From the NCBI RefSeq assembly GCF_024139115.2, contig NC_085141.1, positions 131,501,822 to 131,565,821 on the forward strand: DNA of 64,000 bases, given 5' to 3'. Shown here one piece after another: positions 55,818-64,000 of this stretch (its first letter is position 1; each line of letters begins with the position of its first letter). A program made the translations under genes and the position numbers. Under the pieces are notes generated by a model. The model worked only from the letters and a program-made list of their open reading frames with translations, was not told the DNA's origin and did no database searches. This DNA comes from Armigeres subalbatus. Its lineage: Eukaryota > Arthropoda > Insecta > Diptera > Culicidae.

Positions 55818-56265
55818 TAGCTTTATGTACCCGGCCTTGCTCGGAATTGCCAGTTTGATTCGCAGTTTTTTTTTTTCACAATCGGAAAATGAATAAACCA
55901 ATTGGTCAACAGGATAATTGCGTTTTCTTATCGATACTTCATCATTTGATCAAAAGAAGGCAGATTTCATTTGAAAACATTGACTGATTTTGGAGAAGGG
56001 AGCGAACCCATAATCGCCATATTCCGGGCAAACGTCTATTTCTAAAGAAGGACAAACATCCACCGATGCCTTATTCCGGGCAAACGTCTATTTTTAAAGA
56101 AGGGATCACATTCACCATCCAGAAGGAAACACATTAATCATTGCTTTTCACGTTGGGCAAACCATGATTTCGATAAATGGTTGAATTGATCGATAACTAA
56201 ACAATACAATAATGGGTTCAGAAGTTAGGCTGGAGCATACACACAAACATACAAACATTGAGTTT
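55818..56265 (+). mobile_element. RTE-type non-autonomous retroelement, first part
   Basis: Starts AGCTTTATGTACCCGGCCTT-GCTCGG and ends GGTTCAGAAGTTAGG…ACACAAACATACAAACATTG then TTTATATA. This head and tail combination recurs at 56520-57655 and is a common insect retroelement pattern; I infer an RTE-related non-autonomous element. CCGGGCAAACGTCTATTT occurs twice, near 56026 and 56077. Confidence 0.5.
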
Positions 56266-56513
56266 TATATATCTCGGCAACTTATTCAAAACGACGTATG
56301 TGATTTTGTAAACAAAGATGCATACGTCGATTTGTCAAATATGATGACACTCCCACGCAAACCAACACAACGAACATGTAGCCGAAACCTCCCCTACCTG
56401 TATGTGGCGATAGTTTGCGTGGGAGTGCTATCAGATTGCAGAAATCAACGTTTAAATTTTTGTTTACAAAATCACATACGTCACATACGTTGAGTAAGTA
56501 TCCGAGATATATA
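56266..56513. mobile_element. Foldback MITE
   Basis: 248 bp with arms of about 100 bp. Outer TATATATCTCGG / CCGAGATATATA, middle ACGTATGTGATTTTGTAAAC / GTTTACAAAATCACATACGT, inner perfect 15-bp CACTCCCACGCAAAC / GTTTGCGTGGGAGTG (near 56350 and 56413). It lies exactly between two retroelement copies, at a TATATA tail, which suggests a TA-rich target. Confidence 0.85.
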
Positions 56514-57655
56514 GATAGCTAATAGCTATATGTATCCGGCTTATCTAGGGACTGAAAAGTAAATTATAGAATTAAAATGTCCAATGCTGTAGCACGAAAC
56601 CCACAGAGGTAGATCTACCGCTCATAGAATTGAACCTTTGTATCAATATATTTTTATATCTTTGTTTGGCCCTTCTACCTTTTCAATAAACATCTTCCAA
56701 AAATAGAGAATAAGTGTACCAAATCTGGTTGGAATTTATCCTGGGAGTTACACTGAATTGCTCATTTTTTAAAGACAACCCCTTCCCCCATAACTTCCCT
56801 TTTTCCAAAATGACCCTCCCACCTTCTTTGTTATCTTCTCCTTAGAATAGAAAATGTGTGCACCAAATTTGGCTGAAATCGGTCCTGGGAGTTGGGTGTT
56901 ACACTGAATTGCTCTTTTCTAAAGACAACCCTTCCCCTTACCCTCCCTTTTCCCAATGATCATCCCACCCCTTTGTTATTTTCTCCTTAGGATAGCGAAT
57001 GTGTGTACCAAATTTGGATGAAAGCGGTCCAGGGGTTCAAAAGAAACACTGAATTGCCTGTTTTCTGAACAATACCCTCCCCCAGACCCTCCCTCTTTCC
57101 CAAATTACACTTCCATGTGATCGACTTCTCTTAGTGAATACGTGTACAATATTTGGTTGATATGGGTACTGGAAGTTGGGAGTAACACTGAATTGCTCGT
57201 TTTATAAAGACAACCCTCCCCCATACCCTCCCTCTTTTACAATGACCGCCCCACCCCCATTTGTTATCTTTTCTTTAGGGTAGAGAATGTGTGTATCAAA
57301 TTTGGTTGAAATCGGTGCAGGGGTTCAGAATTTACTCTAAATTACCCGTTTTCTGAACAATACCCTCCCTCCAGACCCTCCCCTTTCCCAAAATCTCTCA
57401 TATGATTGTTTCCTTATAGTGAATATGTGTACAAAATTTGGTTGAAATCGGTCCTGGGAGATGAAAGTTACACATAATTGTTCGTTTTCTAAACAAAACC
57501 CCTCCCCCTTTCCCAAATGACCCTCCCACCCCCTTTGTTAACTTCCCCTGAGGATAGAGAACGTGTGTACCAAATTTGGGTGGATTCGGCCTAGTGGTTC
57601 AGAAGTAGTTAGCGAACATACATACATAGATTGGTTTTTATATATATAGATATTT
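56514..57655 (+). mobile_element. RTE-type retroelement, second part, with ~140-bp internal tandem repeat
   Basis: Opens AGCTATATGTATCCGGCTTA and closes GTGGTTCAGAAGTAG…CATACATACATAGATTGG then TTTATATATATAGAT. In between, seven copies at 136-160 bp of a unit carrying ACCAAATTTGGTTGAAATCG, GGTCC and CACTGAATTGCTCGTTTTCT, with C-rich CCTCCCCCATACCCTCCC (landmarks near 56716, 56868, 57008, 57149, 57295, 57432, 57571). No coding potential. Confidence 0.65.
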
Positions 57656-58593
57656 TTTTCCATGGATCATTGCTTTAGTTTCTCATGGAAAAATTCAACG
57701 TACGAATCCAGACTTTCATTTCTGGAGTTCCTTCCGAGATATTGTTAAGCATGTAACTCCAAAAGTATCATCACGTGATTATGCGTCCAAAGTTTCAGCA
57801 AAAGATGTAAAAATTCCTGTTGTTTCTGAATTTTGGAACAAATTCATCTTTATAACTCATAATCAAATGAAAAACAAATATGATATAAGCTCATCATTTA
57901 TTTCGGCATCAAGTTCCCGTCGCAAACATATCAAACAGCAAGAACCTCCACAGCTACCGTTTCCTGCCTCGCCATAAACAAACGCATTGCGAATTGTGAC
58001 CTTCCCGTCGCAGCGTAATTAGCGTCACAAGAAGTCACAAAATCACACTCAACGATCATTTAGCAGCGAGCGGTTCCCACCCATTCGTGCACGAGCACTG
58101 CAATTGGAAACGACCCTGTTCGACGGCTCGGCTGTTTTGTTCGCATCGCAATAGCCCATCTCGGAGTCGCAAACATCCGGGTCGGTCGATCGGGCCACTG
58201 AAATGTCACCTGCTGACTGCCGGCTTCCAAAGGACGCCCGCCCGCCCGGTCGTGTGCACTTGGTAGCACTCCGCCATCACGATGGACAGCACAATGGTAG
58301 CAATCACTGTCAGATCCGATCCGACCCAGCCCGGAGGAATGACATGCAGTCGTGCAACTCGGCAGCATCAACAGCGAGCGTCAGCGATGGTCAGCATCAA
58401 ATAGCAACAGTTTGTGTTGGTAAATGGATACTACCGACCAACCGACAAGGTTTTCGTTCGTTTTGCCAAACGCCCCATCTGCACTCAGAATCAGCTAGGC
58501 ATCAATGCATCGGTGCCATTCGGTTTGTCCATTAGTTGCGGATGGCAGGGATGTCAGATGCTTTTTTTAGATTATAATAAGAACCATTCTGGG
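57656..58593. other. No gene seen; GC-richer 57950-58540
   Basis: The GC-richer stretch contains short overlapping frames (103 codons minus, 110 codons plus), neither recognised. It ends abruptly at the heptamer array. Confidence 0.4.
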
Positions 58594-59906
58594 GACAAAC
58601 AATAAACAATAAACAATAAACAATAAACAATAAACAATAAACAACAAACAATAAACAATAAACAATAAACAATAAACAATAAACAATAAACAATAAACAA
58701 TAAACAATAAACAATAAACAATAAACAATAAACAATAAACAATAAACAATAAACAATAAACAATAAACAATAAACAATAAACAATAAACAATAAACAATA
58801 AACAATAAACAATAAACAATAAACAATAAAAAATAAACAATAAACAATAAACAATAAACAATAAACAATAAACAATAAACAATAAACAATAAACAATAAA
58901 CAATAAACAATAAACAATAAACAATAAACAATAAACAATAAACAATAAACAATAAACAATAAACAATAAACAATAAACAATAAACAATAAACAATAAACA
59001 AGAAACAAGAAACAAGAAACAAGAAACAAGAAACAATAAACAAGAAACAAGCAACAAGAAACAAGAAACAAAAAAACAATAATTAATAAACAATAAACAA
59101 TAAACAATAAACAATAAACAATAAACAATAAACAATAAACAATAAACAATAAACAATAAACAATAAACAATAAACAATAAACAATAAACAATAAACAATA
59201 AACAATAAACAATAAACAATAAACAATAAACAATAAACAATAAACAATAAACAATAAACAATAAACAATAAACAATAAACAATAAACAATAAACAATAAA
59301 CAATAAACAATAAACAATAAACAATAAACAATAAACAATAAACAATAAACAATAAACAATAAACAATAAACAATAAACAATAAAACAATAAAACAATAAA
59401 ACAATAAATAATAAACAATAAACAATAAACAATAAACAATAAACAATAAAACAATAAACAATAAACAATAAACAATAAACACAAACAATAAACAATAAAC
59501 AATAAACAATAAACAATAAACAATAAACAATAAACAATAAACAATAAACAATAAACAATAAACAATAAACAATAAACAATAAACAATAAACAATAAACAA
59601 TAAACAATAAACAATAAACAATAAACAATAAACAATAAACAATAAACAATAAACAATAAACAATAAACAATAAACAATAAACAATAAACAATAAACAATA
59701 AACAATAAACAATAAACAATAAACAATAAACAATAAACAATAAACAATAAACAATAAACAATAAACAATAAACAATAAACAATAAACAATAAACAATAAA
59801 CAATAAACAATAAACAATAAACAATAAACAATAAACAATAAACAATGAACAATAAACAATAAACAATAAACAATAAACAATAAACAATAAACAATAAACA
59901 ATGAAC
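58594..59906. repeat. AATAAAC heptamer satellite, ~187 copies
   Basis: 1.3 kb of almost perfect 7-bp repeat (minus strand TGTTTAT). A patch of CAAGAAA-type monomers lies at about 58998-59070, AATAAAAC octamers at about 59380-59405, and a few point variants elsewhere. All three minus frames are open (up to 459 codons, repeating CLLFIVY) because seven bases cycle through the frames without a stop; the plus strand has TAA in every unit. Not a gene. TGTTTAT also matches the core of forkhead-family binding sites. Confidence 0.97.
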
Positions 59907-60114
59907 TTCATTTATTGGTTATTACGCCAAAAATAACAATAATTGCGCACGATCTCTTATTTAAGCCATCAAAAGTCTCGAGGGAAATGGGTTTTATTTT
60001 CGCAAATTTTCCTAATCTTAGCTATGGTGGGTCTCCGTTAGCCTTGCGTGCAAAGACGTAGGATTGCGAGCTCAATTCTCGGTCCGGTACAGTTTTTTGT
60101 AGGTACCATTCTGG
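59907..60114 (+). other. tRNA-like stretch of uncertain origin
   Basis: At about 60028-60090: CCGTTAGCCTTGCGTGCAAA, then GCGAGCTCAATTCTCGGTCC. This recalls a tRNA-derived SINE head with a degenerate B box (AGCTCAATTCT). The A box fits poorly. Confidence 0.3.
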
Positions 60115-60780
60115 CCTCCGGTGATCCCTCAACATTTCAGCTTTTCCAGCACTCAGGGTTTCTCAATTTGACGTGGTGCGCCTTGTTCCTTGCTTCTTCT
60201 AGGATTTGGCTGAGTGAGGCGAATTAGCCTATTGCCGAATAGACCAGCGCTTTCGATGAACTCCGTAAGCCATCTGTTTGTCGTTCGTTCCATGGCATTG
60301 GCGGCAACATTTGGGAGTGCGATAGCTCCCCACGCTAACTTTCATCTACTCATCTACTCTGCTTCACCTTCAGTATTGGGACGACGAAACTGGTTTTCCA
60401 CTCGGCTGGGAGTGTGCCGTTAGTCCACTCCTTATTGATTGCCTCCAGGGAAGCCGCTTTTCTTTAGCATGGGGTAACTAATTATCCATGCCGGCCGATT
60501 TGCTCATCCCTTCCCTTATGGCGAACTCCAGTTCTTCTAGGGTGAATGGGCCGTTGGAAACCTTCCCATGGCTCAGGGGTCACGAAGTTCGGAAGCCAGA
60601 TTGCGGTGCTTTCTTTGAAAGGGTTCGAGGTACTCTTAGTAGGACGAACGTGTATTGTACTGTTCCGACAGAGCATTCGCAATAAGGCAAGGGTGGGATC
60701 GCGCTGTATCATGACTTAATTAAGTCTTAATTAAGCGCCACTTCCAGAATCTACCGGTTGAGTTTCATTTGTCCTACTAT
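60115..60780 (-). pseudogene. LINE reverse-transcriptase debris, minus strand
   Basis: Minus-strand pieces in several frames give the N-terminal RT landmarks in order: LEELEFAIREGMSKSAGMDN (60540-60481), AINKEWTNGTLPAEWKTSFV and VPILK, then AIALPNVAANAMERTTNRWL and TEFIESAGLFGN. SAGMDN corresponds to the SPGPDG region and LPAEWK…VPILK to RT motif 1 of I/jockey-superfamily LINEs. Stops and frameshifts are frequent, and the catalytic YADD box is not reached. It is older than the other LINE fragments here. Confidence 0.7.
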
Positions 60781-61754
60781 TTCTCGACTTCTCTCCCCAG
60801 GGGTCACTGGAATGGTCACTGTCTGAAACCTTAAATTACGCATTGCGCCGAGTGTTTGGCCACCTCCCAAGTTACTTTACTTCCCCTTGAACACTCAAAC
60901 TCTTCCAAGCCGCTAACAAGTCCCGGCAGAAATTCTGCGAAGTGGATAATCGATGTAGAAAACGGATCGAAACGGAAAGCAAACTGAGCGATCTTCCAGT
61001 GATTGCTTCAAATAAAAAGACTAAAACGGAACTACCGTTTTGACTCAAATTCCGAACCTGGCTCATATTCAGAACACTCGCCTTTAAATGGCCATTTTGG
61101 CATTATTCGTGTGATTCTCTCCATAGGATCTTGAAATAATTTGTGATCTTGATCCTGAGGGTGTCAAAACGCCAGCGTTCGGAATTTGAGTCATGTTCGG
61201 GATTTGGGCCAAAACGTTACTCGATATTCTTCCTTAACAATTTATTGGGTTTATTTGCTTCAGGCTGAACACAGTTTTGGGCTTTGGACGGAAATGGAAA
61301 CGTTTTTAGATCATGGCCATGTCTACACATTAGTCACATACCTGTGCAGGTTTTCTACTTCGTCGACTTGCTGGGTTTCACCGGCGCGATGTCCGCGAAG
61401 CTGTCCTTAACGATGGCGGCGACAGCTGCAGGATGGCTCGCAGTTGATGAGTCCGCCGAACTAAAGTTGCGAAGTGGGTGGCGGCTGGACAGAAGCCCTC
61501 TAATTTTCTCGAAAGAGCTGCGTCGACGGATGTCGCGCATCCAGGGTTGATCTTCCCCTCCGGACAATGGCAAACATACCTCCGCACAGCTTCGCTTTTC
61601 ACGACTATGACCACCCGTGATGAAATGAGCCCTCGCCTTCGGTTCCAATCCAACACTGCGATACGCAATTGACGACGTGAATCACACGTCGAGCTCTCTT
61701 CAAACGATCCGTAGGGTTTTCAGCGTAGTAGGACCACCGTCAATTTATGGAGGG
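60781..61754. other. Unassigned; GC-richer frames at 61290-61672
   Basis: A short inverted pair TCAAATTCCGAAC (near 61044) / GTTCGGAATTTGA (near 61178) is present. Frames of 96-97 codons on the minus strand (61355-61668) lie upstream of the LINE debris and could be earlier parts of the same element, but I recognise no motif. Confidence 0.35.
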
Positions 61755-61774
61755 AAGGGTCGTTTGGCCGAAAC

Positions 61775-62197
61775 CAAGGATGTTATCGATCATTTAGTAA
61801 TTCGCGTTCGATCATTTAATAGTTTGTCAAAAGGTCTCACCAAAAGCTGAATTTCTAAATGTGTTGTATGGTGGATTTCTAGTGCGAAGGTTTTTCTACA
61901 ACGCTGCCTAATGGTTCGTTGTTAGAATTTAACTAATAACGTAGTTATAGCGCTAGTTGCAGTAGCTTAAACTGAATGATTGGAATTTTGTAATCATTTA
62001 GTCTACGTTACTGAAACTATAGCTATAACTCCGTTACTAGTGGTATTCAAACAACGAACCATTAGCAGAGCTGTAGAAAAACCTTCGCACTAGAAGTCCA
62101 CCATACAACACATTTCGAAATTCAGCTTTTGGTGAGACCTTTTGACAAACTACTAAATGATCGAACGCGAATTACTAAATGATCGAAAACATCCTTG
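61775..62197. mobile_element. hAT-like MITE, copy 1, 8-bp TSD
   Basis: 423 bp beginning CAAGGATGTTATCGATCATT and ending with the inverse (…GAAAACATCCTTG). Perfect 8-bp duplication GCCGAAAC (61767-61774, 62198-62205). Arms of about 170 bp pair with few mismatches (TTCGATCATTTA…, TTGTATGGTGGA…, GCGAAGGTTTTTCTACA…). The 8-bp TSD and CA-starting ends fit the hAT superfamily. Non-autonomous. Confidence 0.9.
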
Positions 62198-62515
62198 GCC
62201 GAAACCCATTCGACCAAAAGCCATTTGGCCGAATGCCAATAGGTCGAACAAACCATTAGGCAGAAACCCATCTGACCGATAGTCATTTGGCCGAAAGGGT
62301 CGTTTGGTCGAAAAGCTCATTTGGCCGAAAAGGTCGTTTTGCCGAAAAGGTCATTTGGCCACAAGAGTCATTTGGCCGAAAGGGTCATTTGGCCGAAAGG
62401 GTCATTAGGCCTAAAGGGTCATTTGGCCGAAAGAGACATTTGGCCGACAGGATCATTTGGCCGAAAGAGTCATTTGGCCGAATAGCACATTTGGCCGAAT
62501 AGGTCATTTGAAAAG
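62198..62515. repeat. 17-bp GGCCGAA tandem repeat
   Basis: Diverged tandem copies of GTCATTTGGCCGAAAGG; best conserved at about 62365-62480. A 71-codon frame here is repeat-driven. Confidence 0.85.
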
Positions 62516-62765
62516 TGAGAAACTAGGAATGATAAGAGAGACGTCTCACTTCTCACTCTTCATTTTTCTCTTCCCAATGTAAAAAGTGAGAAGCGCGAAA
62601 TGAGTAGTGAGACGTCTCACTACCCATTTCGCACTACTCACTTTTCACAGTAAGAAGTGAGGAATGAGGAGTGAGAAGTTAGACGTCTCACTTCTCATTC
62701 CTTGTTCCTCACATATCACTGCGAAAAGTGAGTAGTGCGAAGTTGATAGTGAGACGTCTCACAAC
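62516..62765. repeat. Chain of palindromes centred on GAGACGTCTC
   Basis: Near-perfect dyads are centred near 62547, 62611 and 62682, each with arms of about 25-30 bp of CACTTCTCATT-type sequence around (A)GACGTCT. The third-from-last half-dyad at 62750-62765 is cut by the second MITE. Confidence 0.85.
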
Positions 62766-63128
62766 CAAGGATGTTATCGATCATTTAGTAATTTGCTTTC
62801 GATCATTTAGTAGTTTGTCAATAACTCATTTCAGAAACTGAATTTGTGTGAAACTGAAAAATGTGTTGTATGGTGGAAGTGTGCGAAGGTTTTTTTACAA
62901 CTCTGCCTAATGGTTTGTTCCGATCATTTAGTTTAAGTTACTGCAACTATAGCTGTTACTCAGTTACTAGTTGAATTCAAACAACAAACCATTAGGCAGA
63001 GTTGTAAAAAAACCTTCGCACTAGAAGTCCACCATACAACACAATTTGATATTCAGTTTCTGGAATGAGTTATTGACAAACTACTAAATGATCGAACGCA
63101 AATTACGAAATGATCGATAACATCCTTG
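62766..63128. mobile_element. hAT-like MITE, copy 2, 8-bp TSD
   Basis: 363 bp, same family as 61775-62197: begins CAAGGATGTTATCGATCATT and ends GATCGATAACATCCTTG. Perfect 8-bp duplication CTCACAAC (62758-62765, 63129-63136). It differs from copy 1 by a shorter centre and base changes in the inner arms. Confidence 0.9.
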
Positions 63129-63304
63129 CTCACAACTCACTTCTCATTTCTCAATTCTTGCTGTAAAAAATGAGGTGCGTGAAGTGAGTAGTAAGACGAT
63201 TCACTACTCACTTCGCGCTTCTCACTTTTTACAGCGAGAAGTGATAAATGAGGAATGATAATAGAAACGACTCTCTTCTTACTTCTAATTTCTCACTTTT
63301 CAAA
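63129..63304. repeat. Palindrome chain, right part
   Basis: Continuation of the CTCACTTCTC dyads after the MITE. One dyad is centred near 63199 (AGTGAGTAGT…ACTACTCACT around AAGACGATTC). Confidence 0.75.
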
Positions 63305-63475
63305 GGACCTATTCGGCCAAATGTCCCATTCGACCAAATGACCTTTTCGGCCGAATGACTCTAGTGGTCAAATGACCATATCGTTCAAACGACCCTTTCG
63401 GTCAAATTACCCTTTCGGGCAAATAGCCCTTTCGGCTAAATGACCTTTTTGGCCAAATGACCGTCGCGCGTCGGA
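63305..63475. repeat. 17-bp repeat, inverted arm
   Basis: About ten diverged copies of the GGCCGAA repeat in the opposite orientation to 62198-62515 (CCTTTTCGGCCGAATGACTC, CCTTTTTGGCCAAATGACCG). Confidence 0.8.
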
Positions 63476-64000
63476 GGGAGATGCTTCTCATATTTATTCG
63501 CAAGGATGGCATCAGTGGCAGCAAAGTGAAATTTTCTCAACATTCTGATTTGGTTTCAGTAAGATTGTGACTGGGAAGACAAATTATTGAAAATCAATCG
63601 GTTCTTTTAAGTATCACAAATTTATGGAAGCGATGGTTTAGCCGAGACGAATTTTGTTTAAAGTGCGAATCATATTCGTTTGGGACAGCAGAAAGTTCCC
63701 GTCGGCAGTATAATCACGAGCACACGTCAGAACGAGAAGCTTTGCTCATTTTCGGTAATTGTAAAGGCGCATTATGGAAATTGATTCGGATCTTTTCATA
63801 ACCACAATTCTATGAAAGAGAATGTTTAGACGTGATTTTTCTTTTTCAAGTTTCAGTAGCGACAGCAGGAACAATATCACAAACGGGCATCGGAAGGAAA
63901 AGTTTCAAAATGTATTCGCATTGATAGCGTCTCTATGTTGGCATCAGTAGCAACTAAGTGAAGTTCTCTCGCCAGATTCGGATTTTATATGGCCCTTTCA
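63476..64000. other. No gene seen at right edge
   Basis: A loose direct repeat links about 63498-63540 (TATTCGCAAGGATGGCATCA, GTGGCAGCAAAGTGAA) with about 63912-63975 (GTTGGCATCAGTAGCAACTA, AGTGAAGTTCTCTCG). No coding signal; may continue past the window. Confidence 0.4.

Larger units (their letters stand above)
61755..63477. mobile_element. Composite foldback structure with tandem-repeat arms
   Basis: Left arm: 17-bp tandem repeat GTCATTTGGCCGAAAGG (61755-61774 continuing at 62198-62515). Right arm: the same repeat inverted (63305-63475, CCAAATGACC words). The centre is a chain of palindromes (62516-62765, 63129-63304). Two hAT-like MITEs have landed inside. Tandem-repeat terminal arms around a loop resemble FB/Galileo-type foldback elements of Drosophila. 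No transposase is seen and the outer target duplication is not resolved. Confidence 0.55.

Noticed and set aside
58532..59911. 459-codon hydrophobic protein on the minus strand
   Set aside because: It is the AATAAAC heptamer read as repeated CLLFIVY; all three minus frames are equally open.

Overview
This is insect nuclear DNA, almost certainly from an Aedes mosquito. The evidence is three copies of a tRNA-headed SINE that I recognise as Feilai-like, insect-type LINEs (RTE, I/jockey superfamily), a BEL/Pao remnant, many miniature inverted-repeat elements and an AT-rich background. The genus is an inference from the SINE; I cannot separate Ae. aegypti from Ae. albopictus. I found no host gene, rRNA gene or functional tRNA gene that I can defend. 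The window reads as a nest of repeats and transposable elements.

Layout. 1-335: LINE ORF2 tail, minus strand. 758-5985: 22-bp minisatellite array A, interrupted by a probable solo LTR (2995-3387). 5986-9724: spacer without recognisable genes. 9725-13430: the same 22-bp family in the opposite orientation (array B), interrupted by a SINE. 13431-19640: mostly unique, with a 94-bp LINE tail bounded by a target-site duplication (TSD). 19640-24282: a 23-bp minisatellite that encloses a LINE 5' region carrying a gag-like ORF1 with one in-frame stop. 24.4-34.4 kb: degenerate AATTCC-rich repeats, a 464-bp near-perfect palindrome, a TA-flanked MITE, and an 803-bp retroposon bounded by a TSD of up to 27 bp and opening with four 96-bp monomers. 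34.4-42.2 kb: I/jockey-type LINE tail, CTCACTT low-complexity tracts, a foldback MITE and two minus-strand SINEs. 44.3-47.3 kb: a TTAA-flanked foldback element with two further elements nested in it. 47.3-48.4 kb: broken BEL/Pao gag-protease. 49.0-52.3 kb: a tandem ~308-bp repeat split by a 5'-truncated RTE LINE, followed by a second RTE tail on the minus strand. 53.3 kb: hammerhead-like motif. 55.1-57.7 kb: foldback elements and a retroelement with ~140-bp internal repeats. 58.6-59.9 kb: about 187 copies of the heptamer AATAAAC. 60.1-60.8 kb: LINE reverse-transcriptase debris. 61.7-63.5 kb: a composite foldback structure containing two hAT-like MITEs with clean 8-bp TSDs.

Common theme. The 22-bp and 23-bp monomers each contain a short perfect inverted repeat (arms of 6-7 bp, loop of 3-4 nt) plus a short linker, and variants of the two families resemble each other. 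Together with many longer foldbacks, the window is very rich in sequence able to form hairpins. Long reading frames through the arrays result from repeat periods lacking stop codons and are not called as genes. Several insertions are resolved to the base by TSDs, which gives a relative order of events.
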